Origin: Streptococcus sanguinis
GTDB lineage: Bacteria > Bacillota > Bacilli > Lactobacillales > Streptococcaceae
Length of the DNA stretch: 64,000 nt
Assembly: GCF_001078705.1 (NCBI RefSeq)
Contig: NZ_CDMW01000001.1
Coordinates: forward strand, 377,106-441,105
Reading direction: 5' to 3'
Shown here: positions 33,865 through 43,819 of the stretch, one piece after another
Layout of the letters: each line of letters opens with the position of its first letter
Position numbering within the stretch: the first letter of the stretch is position 1
Made by a program: the position numbers and the translations under genes
Notes under the pieces: generated by a model
Database searches by the model: none
What the model saw: the letters and a program-made list of their open reading frames with translations, nothing else
Told to the model about the DNA's origin: nothing

Positions 33865-34314
33865 ATGGCAGATATTAATCGTTCTGACCTAGAAACATTG
33901 GTTCGTAAGATTTTATTGGAAGAATTAGCCACTAAAGATGGTGGGAAGAAAGTCAGCAAGGCAGGAGTGGCTTCTATCGCCCTGCCAGGTCTAGATGTTC
34001 GTCCAGAAGATCGCTTGGATACAGGTGATGCGAGCCATCAAGTTTATACACGAGACTTGCTGACCTTAGACGAAAGCCCAAGATTGGGCTTGGGTCTGAT
34101 GACCATGGAAAAGACAACTTTCCCTTGGCATCTGGACTATGATGAAGTGGACTATGTTATTGAAGGGCGTCTTGATATTATCGTTGGTGACGAAGTCATG
34201 ACAGCTGGCCCTGGCGAAATACTCTTTATCCCTAAAGGTAGCGACATTCAGTTCTCTGTCAGAGATAAGGCCCGCTTTATCTATGTGACCTATCCGGCTG
34301 ACTGGCAAGGCTAG
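33865..34314 (+). CDS. eutQ: EutQ-type cupin protein (short form)
   Basis: 149 residues. An N-terminal amphipathic helix (D-L-E-T-L-V-R-K-I-L-L-E-E-L) replaces the roughly 90-residue domain found in enteric EutQ; the rest (about 45-149) is the conserved cupin, with W-H-L-D-Y-D-E-V-D-Y-V-I-E-G and P-K-G-S-D-I. EutQ has been reported to have acetate kinase activity and to be needed for compartment assembly in Salmonella. Last gene of the eut operon. Confidence 0.9.
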   Translation: MADINRSDLETLVRKILLEELATKDGGKKVSKAGVASIALPGLDVRPEDRLDTGDASHQVYTRDLLTLDESPRLGLGLMTMEKTTFPWHLDYDEVDYVIEGRLDIIVGDEVMTAGPGEILFIPKGSDIQFSVRDKARFIYVTYPADWQG

Positions 34315-34395
34315 TTTGTCGGAAGATTGAACTATTGGATTCAATAGTTTGATTCCCCATTAAGGGGAAGTAAAAAACGGATGGTATCCCCATAT

Positions 34396-34481
34396 AAAAA
34401 CCAGTGCCTCTGTATTGCACTACAAAAGTTAGACACAAAAATCTAACTTTTTAGGGCCAGTACACTTTAGGTGCTGGTTTT
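34396..34481 (+). terminator. Nested hairpins after the eut operon
   Basis: The outer stem is ACCAGTGCC with GGTGCTGGT followed by TTTTCGTTT. Inside is AAAAGTTAGA (34424-34433) with TCTAACTTTT (34442-34451). It ends the eut operon. The inner part has the look of facing IS3-family ends (AAAGTTAGAC), possibly a relic. Confidence 0.6.
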
Positions 34482-34656
34482 CGTTTAAGCAACTGTCAGT
34501 CTGTCTAGTTCCGTAAGCTACTAGGCGAATAAATCACGCCATGCAGGTGCGAATTAAAGATTACCCTAAAAAATCCAAATGCTATACAATTATGATGTTG
34601 AAGTTTGCTCAAAACTGAGAGGGGAAAAATATAGATTGAAAGGAGCATGGTTTATC

Positions 34657-34713
34657 ATGCACAAATTATCCTCGAATATCCTGCCATCTCCCAGTTCTGT
34701 AAGCACAGTCTGA
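34657..34713 (+). other. Possible 18-codon leader ORF with terminator before secA
   Basis: The ATG 34657 frame encodes 18 residues (MHKLSSNILPSPSSVSTV), 11 bases after AAAGGAG. Its end overlaps a hairpin (CCATC/GATGG enclosing CTGT-AAGC-ACAG) followed by GCTTTTTTGCTTTTTT. A weak promoter (TGC-TATACA near 34580) could drive it. Either a small peptide gene or a structured small RNA; evidence is limited. The rest of the 34315-34738 gap shows nothing else I can name. Confidence 0.35.
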
Positions 34714-34738
34714 TGGAGCTTTTTTGCTTTTTTCATTC

Positions 34739-34767
34739 TTGAAAGATATAGGAAAACATGCTATAAT
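34739..34767 (+). promoter_or_regulatory. secA promoter
   Basis: TTGAAA (34739-34744), 17-base spacer, extended TGC-TATAAT (34762-34767), 50 bases upstream of the secA start. Confidence 0.8.
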
Positions 34768-34817
34768 GAAAAGAACATTCTAAAAATCAGAAAGATTATT
34801 ATATAGTAAGGAAAAAA

Positions 34818-37337
34818 ATGGCGAATATTTTAAAGACTATCATTGAAAATGATAAAGGTGAATTAAGAAAATTAGAAAAAATGGCTGACAAGGTCTTGGC
34901 TTATGAAGACGAAATGGCGGCCTTATCTGATGAAGAACTTCAGGCAAAAACAGAAGAATTCAAGAAACGCTATGCTGATGGTGAAAGTTTAGATCAGCTC
35001 TTATTTGAAGCTTTTGCGGTTGTCCGTGAAGGAGCTAAGCGGGTATTGGGCCTTTTCCCTTATAAGGTACAGGTTATGGGGGGGATCGTTCTCCATCATG
35101 GTGACGTTCCAGAGATGCGTACTGGTGAAGGAAAAACCTTGACTGCGACGATGCCAGTTTACTTAAATGCCCTTGCAGGCCAAGGAGTGCACGTTGTCAC
35201 AGTCAATGAATACCTGACTGAGCGTGACGCGACCGAAATGGGTGAACTCTACTCTTGGCTGGGCCTTTCTGTCGGTATCAATCTGGCAGCTAAATCTCCA
35301 TCTGAGAAGAAAGAAGCATACGCTTGCGACATTACCTATTCAACCAATGCTGAGATCGGCTTTGACTATCTGCGTGATAACATGGTAGTCCGCGCTGAAA
35401 ACATGGTACAGCGCCCACTCAACTATGCCTTGGTCGATGAGGTGGACTCAATCCTGATTGACGAAGCTCGGACACCATTGATCGTATCCGGACCGGTTTC
35501 TTCAGATACCAACCAGCTTTATCATATGGCTGACCACTATGTCAAATCTCTGGATAAGGACGACTACATCATCGATGTTCAGTCTAAGACGATTGGTCTG
35601 TCTGACTCAGGTATTGACAAGGCAGAAAGCTACTTCAAGCTGGACAATCTCTACGATATTGAAAATGTTGCCCTGACTCACTTTATCGACAATGCTCTGC
35701 GAGCTAACTACATCATGCTCCTTGACATTGACTATGTGGTCAGTGAAGATCAGGAAATTCTGATTGTCGATCAGTTTACTGGTCGGACTATGGAAGGACG
35801 CCGTTACTCTGACGGTCTCCACCAAGCGATTGAAGCCAAAGAAGGTGTGCCGATTCAGGAAGAAACAAAGACTTCTGCTTCTATCACTTATCAGAACCTC
35901 TTCCGTATGTATAAGAAGCTGTCCGGTATGACAGGTACAGCTAAGACAGAGGAAGAAGAGTTCCGCGAAACTTATAACATCCGTGTTATTCCGATTCCAA
36001 CCAACCGTCCGGTAGCACGTATTGACCATTCTGACCTGCTCTACCCAAGTATTGATTCTAAGTTCAAGGCAGTTGTTCAGGATGTTAAAGAGCGTCATGA
36101 AAAAGGCCAGCCAGTTCTGGTCGGTACTGTTGCGGTTGAGACCAGTGATTATATTTCTAAGAAATTGGTGGAAGCTGGGGTTCCTCACGAAGTTCTTAAT
36201 GCGAAAAATCACTATAAAGAAGCGCAAATCATCATGAACGCCGGCCAACGTGGGGCGGTTACCATTGCGACCAATATGGCTGGACGGGGAACCGACATCA
36301 AGTTGGGTGAAGGTGTTCGCGAACTGGGCGGTCTCTGCGTTATCGGTACAGAGCGCCATGAAAGCCGCCGGATTGACAATCAGCTGCGTGGACGTTCAGG
36401 ACGTCAGGGCGATCCAGGTGAGTCACAGTTCTACCTGTCACTGGAAGATGAGCTTATGCGCCGCTTTGGTTCAGAGCGGATCAAGGCCCTGCTGGAACGG
36501 CTGAACTTTGACGATGAAGATTCTGTTATCAAGTCTGGCATGCTGACCCGTCAGGTAGAGGCAGCTCAGAAGCGTGTCGAAGGAAATAACTACGATACGC
36601 GGAAACAAGTCTTGCAGTATGACGATGTGATGCGTGAGCAACGGGAAATTATCTATGCCGAGCGCCACGATGTCATTACTGCTGACCGTGACCTCAGTCC
36701 TGAAATCCAGGCTATGATTAAACGGACTATCAACCGTATTGTTGATGGCAGCAGCCGCTCTGATCAGGATGATAAGATTGAAGCGATTTTAAACTTTGCT
36801 AAGTATAACTTGGTTTCAGAAGATTCTATTTCAGATAGCGATTTGGAAGGCAAGTCTGACCAAGAAATCAAAGATTATCTGTTTGAACGTGCATTGGAAG
36901 TCTACGACAGTCAGATTGCTAAACTGCGAGACGAAGAAGCAGTGCGTGAATTCCAGAAGGTCTTGATTCTGCGCGTAGTGGACAGCAAGTGGACTGATCA
37001 TATTGATGCCCTTGACCAGCTACGCAATGCTGTTGGATTGCGTGGTTATGCACAAAATAACCCAGTTGTCGAATACCAAGCGGAGAGCTTCCGTATGTTC
37101 AACGACATGATTGGATCCATCGAGTTTGATGTGACTCGTCTGATGATGAAAGCGCAGATTCATGAGCAAGAGCGTCCACGGACAGAGCGTGCTATTAGTA
37201 CGACAGCTACCCGCAATATCTCTGCTAAGGCGCCAAATATACCTAATAATATAGACTTGTCTAACGTAAAGAGAAACGACCCTTGTCCATGTGGTTCTGG
37301 CAAGAAGTTCAAGAACTGTCACGGCCGTAAAAAGTAA
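34818..37337 (+). CDS. secA: Preprotein translocase ATPase SecA
   Basis: 839 residues, full length. Walker A M-R-T-G-E-G-K-T near 100, [14 protein letters not shown] near 207, G-R-G-T-D-I near 490, and the C-terminal zinc motif [13 protein letters not shown]. This is the housekeeping SecA1 that drives Sec export; accessory SecA2 lacks that zinc tail. First gene of a six-gene run ending in recG. Confidence 0.98.
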   Translation: MANILKTIIENDKGELRKLEKMADKVLAYEDEMAALSDEELQAKTEEFKKRYADGESLDQLLFEAFAVVREGAKRVLGLFPYKVQVMGGIVLHHGDVPEMRTGEGKTLTATMPVYLNALAGQGVHVVTVNEYLTERDATEMGELYSWLGLSVGINLAAKSPSEKKEAYACDITYSTNAEIGFDYLRDNMVVRAENMVQRPLNYALVDEVDSILIDEARTPLIVSGPVSSDTNQLYHMADHYVKSLDKDDYIIDVQSKTIGLSDSGIDKAESYFKLDNLYDIENVALTHFIDNALRANYIMLLDIDYVVSEDQEILIVDQFTGRTMEGRRYSDGLHQAIEAKEGVPIQEETKTSASITYQNLFRMYKKLSGMTGTAKTEEEEFRETYNIRVIPIPTNRPVARIDHSDLLYPSIDSKFKAVVQDVKERHEKGQPVLVGTVAVETSDYISKKLVEAGVPHEVLNAKNHYKEAQIIMNAGQRGAVTIATNMAGRGTDIKLGEGVRELGGLCVIGTERHESRRIDNQLRGRSGRQGDPGESQFYLSLEDELMRRFGSERIKALLERLNFDDEDSVIKSGMLTRQVEAAQKRVEGNNYDTRKQVLQYDDVMREQREIIYAERHDVITADRDLSPEIQAMIKRTINRIVDGSSRSDQDDKIEAILNFAKYNLVSEDSISDSDLEGKSDQEIKDYLFERALEVYDSQIAKLRDEEAVREFQKVLILRVVDSKWTDHIDALDQLRNAVGLRGYAQNNPVVEYQAESFRMFNDMIGSIEFDVTRLMMKAQIHEQERPRTERAISTTATRNISAKAPNIPNNIDLSNVKRNDPCPCGSGKKFKNCHGRKK

Positions 37338-37357
37338 GCATAAAAGAAGGAGAATAG

Positions 37358-38389
37358 ATGACCTTTAAAGCAACCAGTCAACCCATTGATGTGGCAGAAG
37401 TTCGCCAACTTGCTAAGCTAGAAGGCGACATGCTCGCTCGCAAGGAAAAGCGTGACCGAGAGTTGGAAGCAATTCTGCGTGGTCAGGATGACCGCATTCT
37501 CTTGGTCATTGGTCCCTGCTCTTCAGATAATGAAGAAGCGGTGCTGGAGTATGCCAAGCGTCTATCTGCTCTCCAAGAAGAAGTAAAAGACCGTATTTTC
37601 ATGGTCATGCGGGTTTATACTGCCAAGCCTCGGACGAACGGAGATGGCTACAAAGGGCTTATTCATCAGCCTAATGCGACAGCCGCTCCTAGTCTGATTA
37701 ACGGAATCAAGGCAGTCCGCAATCTACACTATCGGGTTATTTCTGAGACAGGCATGACCACAGCTGATGAGATGCTCTATCCAGAAAATCTGCCTCTGGT
37801 AGATGATTTGATTTCTTACATGGCTGTAGGAGCTCGCTCGGTCGAAGACCAGCAACATCGCTTTGTGGCTAGTGGGGCAGATTTGCCAACCGGCTTGAAA
37901 AATCCGACTTCTGGCAATCTCAATGTCATGTTTAACGGTATCTATGCAGCTCAGAACAAGCAGAGTTTCCTCTTTTCCGGTAAGGAAGTAGAAACATCTG
38001 GTAATCCCTTGGCGCATGCCATCTTGCGCGGTGCCCTCAATGAATACGGTAAGAATATTCCAAACTACTATTATGATAACCTACTGGACACCATTGCTCA
38101 ATATGAAAAAATGGGCTTAGAAAATCCCTTTATCATCATTGATACCAATCATGATAACTCTGGTAAGCAGTATCTGGAGCAGGTGCGTATCGTTCGCCAG
38201 ACTCTGATTAATCGGGACTGGAATGAAAAGATTAAGGCTACAGTACGGGGCTTTATGATTGAGTCTTATCTGGAAGACGGTCGTCAGGACGAACCAGAAG
38301 TCTTTGGCAAGTCCATTACTGATCCTTGTCTGGGTTGGGCAAATACAGAACAGCTGGTTCGTGAAATTTATGATACATTAGGAAAATAG
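37358..38389 (+). CDS. aroF: DAHP synthase (first of two)
   Basis: 343 residues, class I AroFGH type: I-G-P-C-S-S-D-N-E-E near 67, Y-T-A-K-P-R-T-N-G-D-G-Y-K-G near 100, and D-T-N-H-D-N-S-G-K-Q-Y near 265. It condenses PEP with erythrose-4-phosphate, the first step of the shikimate pathway. Followed one base later by a close paralog; the two probably differ in feedback inhibition. Behind AAGGAG. Confidence 0.94.
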   Translation: MTFKATSQPIDVAEVRQLAKLEGDMLARKEKRDRELEAILRGQDDRILLVIGPCSSDNEEAVLEYAKRLSALQEEVKDRIFMVMRVYTAKPRTNGDGYKGLIHQPNATAAPSLINGIKAVRNLHYRVISETGMTTADEMLYPENLPLVDDLISYMAVGARSVEDQQHRFVASGADLPTGLKNPTSGNLNVMFNGIYAAQNKQSFLFSGKEVETSGNPLAHAILRGALNEYGKNIPNYYYDNLLDTIAQYEKMGLENPFIIIDTNHDNSGKQYLEQVRIVRQTLINRDWNEKIKATVRGFMIESYLEDGRQDEPEVFGKSITDPCLGWANTEQLVREIYDTLGK

Positions 38390-38390
38390 T

Positions 38391-39422
38391 ATGGCATTTA
38401 TTGAAAAAGGTCAGAAGATTGACATTGAGCAGATTAAGTCCAGAACCAGACTGACTGGTCAGGCCTTGGCTCATAAAAACAAGCGAGACCAAGAACTAGC
38501 TGAGATTCTCAGTGGGGAAGACGAGCGTATTCTCTTGGTGATTGGCCCTTGCTCATCGGACAATGAAGAGGCTGTGCTGGAGTATGCCCGCCGTTTGTCA
38601 GAGCTGCAGAAGAAGGTCGCGGACAAGATTTTTATCGTCATGCGGGTCTATACTGCTAAGCCGCGGACCAATGGGGATGGCTATAAGGGCTTGGTTCATC
38701 AGCCTGATACTTCTAAAGCACCTAGTCTTATCAATGGTTTGCAGGCAGTTCGTCAGCTGCACTACCGCGTCATTACAGAGACTGGTCTGACGACGGCTGA
38801 TGAGATGCTCTATCCGTCCAATCTTGTGCTGGTAGACGACTTGGTCAGCTATCATGCTGTGGGGGCACGCTCGGTTGAAGACCAGGAGCACCGCTTTGTG
38901 GCATCAGGTATTGACGCTCCAGTCGGCATGAAAAATCCAACTTCTGGCAATCTGGGTGTTATGTTTAACGCTGTCTATGCGGCACAAAATAAGCAGACTT
39001 TCCTTTTTCACGGCCAGGAAGTAGAAACCTCTGGGAATCCTTTGGCACACGTTATTCTGCGTGGGGCAACCAATGAATATGGTAAAAATATCCCAAATTT
39101 CTACTATGAAAATATGCTGGATGCCATTTCCTACTACGAAAAGATGAGCTTGGAGAATCCTTTCATCGTCATCGATACCAATCACGATAACTCTGGCAAG
39201 CAGTATCTGGAACAGATTAGGATTGTGCGTCAGACCTTGCTGAATCGGGATTGGAACGAAAAGATTAAGAGAGCGGTTCGTGGTTTTATGATTGAGTCTT
39301 ATCTGGAAGATGGTCGGCAAAATGAGCCGGAAGTCTTTGGTAAATCCATTACAGACCCTTGTCTAGGCTGGGACAATACTGTTCAGCTCATTGAAGAAAT
39401 TTACAACACTTTAGATAAATAA
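38391..39422 (+). CDS. aroG: DAHP synthase (second of two)
   Basis: 343 residues, same motifs as the gene before and the same length, roughly three quarters identical by eye. The N-terminal 60 residues, which carry allosteric sites in this class, are the most divergent. No separate promoter. Confidence 0.94.
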   Translation: MAFIEKGQKIDIEQIKSRTRLTGQALAHKNKRDQELAEILSGEDERILLVIGPCSSDNEEAVLEYARRLSELQKKVADKIFIVMRVYTAKPRTNGDGYKGLVHQPDTSKAPSLINGLQAVRQLHYRVITETGLTTADEMLYPSNLVLVDDLVSYHAVGARSVEDQEHRFVASGIDAPVGMKNPTSGNLGVMFNAVYAAQNKQTFLFHGQEVETSGNPLAHVILRGATNEYGKNIPNFYYENMLDAISYYEKMSLENPFIVIDTNHDNSGKQYLEQIRIVRQTLLNRDWNEKIKRAVRGFMIESYLEDGRQNEPEVFGKSITDPCLGWDNTVQLIEEIYNTLDK

Positions 39423-39480
39423 GGAAAATTGAAAGGGACAGTCTTGACCTGTAAAGAGGACTAACTGTCGGGTGAAGACG

Positions 39481-39510
39481 AACTCAGCTGGCGGTCCAGC
39501 TGAGTTTTGT
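39481..39510 (+). terminator. Hairpin between aroG and acpS
   Basis: AACTCAGCTGG / CCAGCTGAGTT, an 11-bp perfect stem with a CGGT loop, followed by TTGTCGCC. The T tract is poor, so read-through to acpS-alr-recG is likely. Confidence 0.6.
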
Positions 39511-39529
39511 CGCCTTTCCAGATAATGAT

Positions 39530-39892
39530 ATGATAAAAGGACACGGAATTGACATAGAAGAACTGGCTGCCATTGAGCGAGCCTATCTGAAAAATGCCCG
39601 CTTTGCAAAGAAAGTGCTGACCAAGGCGGAGCTTTCTCGTTTTGAGGAGTTATCTGGTAAGCGGAAAATTGAATTTCTGGCTGGTCGTTGGGCTGCCAAG
39701 GAGGCTTTTTCTAAAGCTTGGGGAACCGGTATCGGTAAGCTTAGGTTTCAGGATTTGGAGATTTTAAACGACCGTCAGGGAGCACCTTATTTCAGCCGGT
39801 CACCTTTTACTGGCAAGGTTTGGATTTCGCTCAGCCATGCTGCTGGGCTAGTTACGGCCAGCGTTATTTTGGAGGAAAATGATGAAAGCTAG
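39530..39892 (+). CDS. acpS: Holo-ACP synthase
   Basis: 120 residues: G-H-G-I-D-I-E-E at 4-11 (Mg2+ Asp) and [14 protein letters not shown] near 55 are the phosphopantetheinyl transferase motifs. It charges acyl carrier protein with 4'-phosphopantetheine. No recognisable Shine-Dalgarno precedes the start, unusual here. The stop overlaps alr. Confidence 0.93.
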   Translation: MIKGHGIDIEELAAIERAYLKNARFAKKVLTKAELSRFEELSGKRKIEFLAGRWAAKEAFSKAWGTGIGKLRFQDLEILNDRQGAPYFSRSPFTGKVWISLSHAAGLVTASVILEENDES

Positions 39893-40988
39893 TCTGCATA
39901 GACCCAGTAAGGCAGTGATTGATTTAGCTGCCATTGCTTTTAATATTAGACAACTGAGTGCCCATCTGCCTCAGACGACAGAGAAGTGGGCTGTTGTCAA
40001 GGCCGATGCTTATGGCCATGGAGCTATTGAGGTTTCTAAGCACATTGAGCCCCTCGTAGATGGATTTTGTGTGTCTAATATCGATGAAGCCTTGGAGCTT
40101 CGCTCAGTTGGTATTGGAAAAAAAATTCTGGTGCTAGGAGTGTCAGATTTGGCTGCGCTTCCGCTAGCTAGACAAGGAAGAGTTTCTCTGACTGTGGCTA
40201 GTCTGGAATGGCTAGACTTAGCTTTATCCGCTAACGAAGATTTAACTGGATTGAATTTTCATATCAAGATTGACTCTGGTATGGGGCGGATTGGTTTTCG
40301 AGATAGTCAGGAAGCTCAGGAGGCAATCCATCGCTTGCAGGCTGCTGGGGCTGTCGCGGAGGGAATTTTTACCCACTTTGCAACGGCAGATGAAGCGGAC
40401 CACCATAAGTTTGAAGCCCAGCTGGCTCGTTTTCATCAGATCTTATCTGAGCTGGACAGTGTTCCTCCTCTTGTCCATGCTAGTAATTCCGCCACCTCTA
40501 TCTGGCACAGCGAGACCGTTCTAAATGCCGTTCGGCTAGGGGATATCATCTATGGTCTCAACCCCAGCGGAAGAGTTTTGGAACTTCCTTATGAATTCAA
40601 GCCGGCTCTGTCACTGGTCTCAGAATTGGTACATGTCAAGGAAGTAGAGGCTGGAGCAGATGTTGGCTATGGAGCCACCTATACGAGCAAGTCTCAAGAG
40701 TGGATTGGCACCATTCCTTTGGGTTATGCGGATGGCTGGACACGCGATATGCAGGGCTTTGATGTCTTGATTGATGGTCAGCGCTGTCCTATTGTCGGCC
40801 GGGTTTCCATGGACCAGATTACAGTGCGCCTGCCTCAGGCTTATCCCCTTGGCACTCCAGTTGTGTTGATTGGAAATAGCGGAGCGGAGACCATTACGGC
40901 GACAGATGTGGCAGAAAAGCGTGGCACCATTAACTATGAGGTGGTTTGCCTGATTAGTGACCGTGTACCGAGGGTCTATAAAGACTAA
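39882..40988 (+). CDS. alr: Alanine racemase
   Basis: 368 residues from ATG 39882 (six bases after GGAGG; ATG 39879 is possible). PLP lysine in [10 protein letters not shown] near 40, catalytic Tyr in G-Y-G-A-T-Y near 260, and V-S-M-D-Q-I near 310. Supplies D-alanine for peptidoglycan and teichoic acids. Confidence 0.95.
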   Translation: MKASLHRPSKAVIDLAAIAFNIRQLSAHLPQTTEKWAVVKADAYGHGAIEVSKHIEPLVDGFCVSNIDEALELRSVGIGKKILVLGVSDLAALPLARQGRVSLTVASLEWLDLALSANEDLTGLNFHIKIDSGMGRIGFRDSQEAQEAIHRLQAAGAVAEGIFTHFATADEADHHKFEAQLARFHQILSELDSVPPLVHASNSATSIWHSETVLNAVRLGDIIYGLNPSGRVLELPYEFKPALSLVSELVHVKEVEAGADVGYGATYTSKSQEWIGTIPLGYADGWTRDMQGFDVLIDGQRCPIVGRVSMDQITVRLPQAYPLGTPVVLIGNSGAETITATDVAEKRGTINYEVVCLISDRVPRVYKD

Positions 40989-41092
40989 GATGATTAATGC
41001 AGGGAACCGCTTGAAGTATTTGATAATGTTCTAGCTTGGCCACCTGTCTGTGATGTCAGCACCGCAGCAGTATCAGAACTGAAAGAGGAATT

Positions 41093-43108
41093 ATGAATTT
41101 ACACCAACCTTTGACGGTTCTGCCTGGTGTGGGACCGAAATCAGCAGAAAAATTTACCAAGCTGGGTCTAGAGACCTTGCAGGATTTGCTGCTTTATTTT
41201 CCTTTTCGTTATGAGGATTTTAAGAGTAAGAACGTCCTAGACTTGGAGGATGGAGAAAAGGCAGTTGTTTCTGGTCAGGTCGTGACTCCAGCCAATGTCC
41301 AGTATTACGGCTACAAACGCAACCGGCTGCGCTTCACCATCAAGCAGGGGGAAGTCGCTCTGGCAGTTAATTTCTTTAACCAGCCTTATCTGGCAGACAA
41401 GATTGAAGTGGGAGCTAATATAGCTGTCTTTGGAAAGTGGGACAAAGCCAAGGCCAGTCTGACTGGCATGAAACTTCTGGCTCAGGTAGAAGAGGACTTG
41501 CAGCCTGTCTATCGGCTGGCTCAGGGAATTAGTCAGGCCAGTCTGGTCAAGCTGATTAAGACTGCCTTTGACCAAGGATTGGACTTGCTCTTAGAGGAAA
41601 ATCTGCCCCAGCCCCTGCTGGAACGCTACCAGCTAGTGAGCAGAGTTGAGGCTGTGCGGGCTATGCATTTTCCAAAGGACTTGGCGGATTACAAGCAGGC
41701 TCTTCGGCGGGTTAAATTTGAAGAACTTTTTTATTTCCAAATGCAGCTGCAGGTCTTAAAGAGAGAAACCAAGGCTGTCAGCAATGGATTAAAAATTGAT
41801 TGGCAGTCGGATGCTGTGGCCGTGAAAAAGAAGAGCTTACCTTTTGAGCTGACTTCAGCTCAGGAGCGCAGTCTGACAGAGATTTTGCAGGATTTGCGGT
41901 CTCCTGGGCACATGAATCGCCTGCTGCAGGGGGATGTGGGAAGTGGAAAGACTGTAGTCGCTGGTCTGGCTATGTATGCTGTTTATACAGCAGGCTTTCA
42001 GTCAGCTCTGATGGTTCCAACAGAAATTTTGGCTGAGCAGCATTTTGACAGCCTAGCTCAGCTTTTTCCAGAATTGAAGCTGGCCCTACTTACTGGGGGA
42101 ATGAAAGCAGCTGAACGCCGGGAAACCTTGGTAGCAATTGAAAAGGGTCAGGTGGACATGATTGTCGGAACCCATGCCCTGATTCAGGAAGGAGTCCGTT
42201 ACCATGCATTGGGCTTGGTCATCATTGACGAGCAGCATCGCTTTGGGGTGGAGCAACGCCGGATTTTACGGGAAAAGGGGGACAATCCTGATGTCCTCAT
42301 GATGACGGCGACTCCTATTCCCAGAACCCTTGCTATTACAGCTTTTGGTGATATGGATGTGTCCATTATTGACCAGATGCCGGCAGGACGCAAGCCTATC
42401 ATCACCCGCTGGGTCAAGCATGAGCAGCTGGAAGTAGTCCTCGACTGGCTAAAAAAAGAACTCCACAAGGGTGCTCAGGTCTACTTTATTTCTCCCTTGA
42501 TTGAGGAATCTGAGGCGTTGGATCTTAAGAATGCCATTGCCTTAGAAGAAGAATTGACAGCCTATTTTGGTCGGCAGGCCCAAGTGGCTCTGCTTCATGG
42601 CAAGATGAAGAGCGAGGAAAAAGAGGCGATTATGCAGGACTTCAAGGAAGGACGGACTGATATTCTGGTCTCTACCACGGTCATTGAGGTCGGAGTCAAC
42701 GTCCCCAATGCTACGGTGATGATCATCATGGACGCAGACCGCTTTGGGCTCAGCCAGCTTCATCAGCTGAGAGGCCGTGTCGGCCGGGGGAACAAGCAGT
42801 CTTATGCCGTCCTTGTTGCCAATCCTAAGACGGAGTCGGGCAAGCGCCGCATGAAAATCATGACTGAAACGACCGATGGTTTCCTGCTGGCTGAGGAGGA
42901 TCTGAAAATGCGAGGTTCCGGAGAAATCTTTGGCACTCGGCAGTCTGGTATTCCTGAGTTTCAAGTGGCAGACATCGTAGAAGATTATCCGATTTTAGAA
43001 GAAGCCAGAAAGGTTGCCAGCCAGATTACAGCTGATTCGAACTGGCGGACAGATCCTAGTTGGCACTTGATTGCTCTTCATTTGGACAAGCGAGATTACC
43101 TAGATTAA
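41093..43108 (+). CDS. recG: ATP-dependent DNA helicase RecG
   Basis: 671 residues. N-terminal wedge (P-G-V-G-P-K-S-A-E at 11-19), Walker A G-D-V-G-S-G-K-T near 282, D-E-Q-H-R-F-G-V near 380, T-A-T-P-I-P-R-T-L near 405, and C-terminal Q-L-R-G-R-V-G-R-G. It remodels stalled replication forks and Holliday junctions. GAGGAA precedes the start; last gene of the secA run. Confidence 0.97.
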   Translation: MNLHQPLTVLPGVGPKSAEKFTKLGLETLQDLLLYFPFRYEDFKSKNVLDLEDGEKAVVSGQVVTPANVQYYGYKRNRLRFTIKQGEVALAVNFFNQPYLADKIEVGANIAVFGKWDKAKASLTGMKLLAQVEEDLQPVYRLAQGISQASLVKLIKTAFDQGLDLLLEENLPQPLLERYQLVSRVEAVRAMHFPKDLADYKQALRRVKFEELFYFQMQLQVLKRETKAVSNGLKIDWQSDAVAVKKKSLPFELTSAQERSLTEILQDLRSPGHMNRLLQGDVGSGKTVVAGLAMYAVYTAGFQSALMVPTEILAEQHFDSLAQLFPELKLALLTGGMKAAERRETLVAIEKGQVDMIVGTHALIQEGVRYHALGLVIIDEQHRFGVEQRRILREKGDNPDVLMMTATPIPRTLAITAFGDMDVSIIDQMPAGRKPIITRWVKHEQLEVVLDWLKKELHKGAQVYFISPLIEESEALDLKNAIALEEELTAYFGRQAQVALLHGKMKSEEKEAIMQDFKEGRTDILVSTTVIEVGVNVPNATVMIIMDADRFGLSQLHQLRGRVGRGNKQSYAVLVANPKTESGKRRMKIMTETTDGFLLAEEDLKMRGSGEIFGTRQSGIPEFQVADIVEDYPILEEARKVASQITADSNWRTDPSWHLIALHLDKRDYLD

Positions 43109-43584
43109 GAGTTCTTTGGATTAAGTTTCCTACAAGATATTTATAAGTAGGCTTTAAGTTTGAGGGATTATACTGTTGTCAAATCAAAGAAAGAGGTAGG
43201 ACCAATGACAATGTAAACATCCCTTAAAATCCTGTAGCCAAAGCTTGAAGACTAGAAGACCTACGAGGTATAAGTTACTCAAAGAAGCAGAATAAATTAG
43301 AATTTTTTCATCAACAATCTCCTAACAAATCACAAGCTTCACCCGATTGGTGAAGTTTTTTGTATGCGACTGAAAAGGCTTGTTCATTTCAAGTAGTAGA
43401 TAGAGATTGCTGGACTTCTTTGACTATAAGCTTTCCCTAAGAAATCTATAAGAGATTCTTAAGTTTAGGGCTGTATCCTTATATCCAAGTAAGAACAAAA
43501 AGATTAGGGACCAAACTTGAAGCTAAACACTCCAAGAGTTTCGTTTTTGTTCTTAAAGAATTAATGATAAGCGAGGTAAAAGCT
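43109..43584 (+). other. Gene-poor stretch after recG
   Basis: About 475 bases without a supported gene. It holds a terminator (43337-43361) and two related stretches, CTTTAAGTTTGAGGGATTAT near 43152 and CTTAAGTTTAGGGCTGTATC near 43459. I see no ORF of worth here. Confidence 0.5.
43337..43361 (+). terminator. Intrinsic terminator downstream of recG
   Basis: CTTCACC pairs with GGTGAAG around CGATT, followed by six T. Confidence 0.75.
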
Positions 43585-43662
43585 ATGAAAGTTGCAATCA
43601 AAGTCCGCTATCCGAAGACATTTAAGCAAGCTCAGAAAATGGAGGTGACCTATGGTAAGTGA
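43585..43662 (+). CDS. Candidate 25-residue cationic peptide ORF
   Basis: ATG 43585 follows GAGGT by seven bases and encodes 25 residues rich in Lys and Arg (start MKVAIKVRYPKTFKQ). The stop overlaps the next ORF by 11 bases. No homolog is known to me. Coding status rests on the two Shine-Dalgarno sequences, the overlap and the terminator after the pair. Confidence 0.4.
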   Translation: MKVAIKVRYPKTFKQAQKMEVTYGK

Positions 43663-43708
43663 TTATATTTTTGAAATTCTAGAGTCTCTGTTTGAGATTA
43701 TCTTCTAA
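43652..43708 (+). CDS. Candidate 18-residue amphipathic acidic peptide ORF
   Basis: ATG 43652 is six bases after GGAGG within GGAGGTGACC, one of the best ribosome sites in the window. It encodes 18 residues (MVSDYIFEILESLFEIIF), almost entirely hydrophobic and acidic, consistent with an amphipathic helix. It might be a signalling peptide, membrane-active peptide or toxin. No receptor or export gene is adjacent. Confidence 0.45.
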   Translation: MVSDYIFEILESLFEIIF

Positions 43709-43757
43709 GCACAGCAATTCAATGAGATTTGCCCAGTTTTAGAATATGAAAGAATCA

Positions 43758-43787
43758 AAAAAGTGCTAAGCAAACTTAGCACTTTTT
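43758..43787. terminator. Bidirectional terminator
   Basis: AAAAAGTGCTAAG / CTTAGCACTTTTT, a 13-bp perfect stem with a four-base loop; T runs on both sides. Ends the small ORF pair (plus) and asparaginase (minus). Confidence 0.9.
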
Positions 43788-43819
43788 GATTTAAAGAAAA
43801 TAAATAGGGACTTTTTCTC

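Noticed and set aside
34400-34480. Complete insertion sequence
   Set aside because: Only about 90 bases of hairpin resemble IS ends; there is no transposase frame or target duplication visible.
35607-36359. 250-codon minus-strand ORF within secA
   Set aside because: SecA motifs cover the plus strand throughout; the minus frame shows no domain pattern.
43140-43480. CiaR-type boxes (TTTAAG-n5-TTTAAG)
   Set aside because: Only single TTTAAG/CTTAAG half sites occur; no second half at the proper distance.
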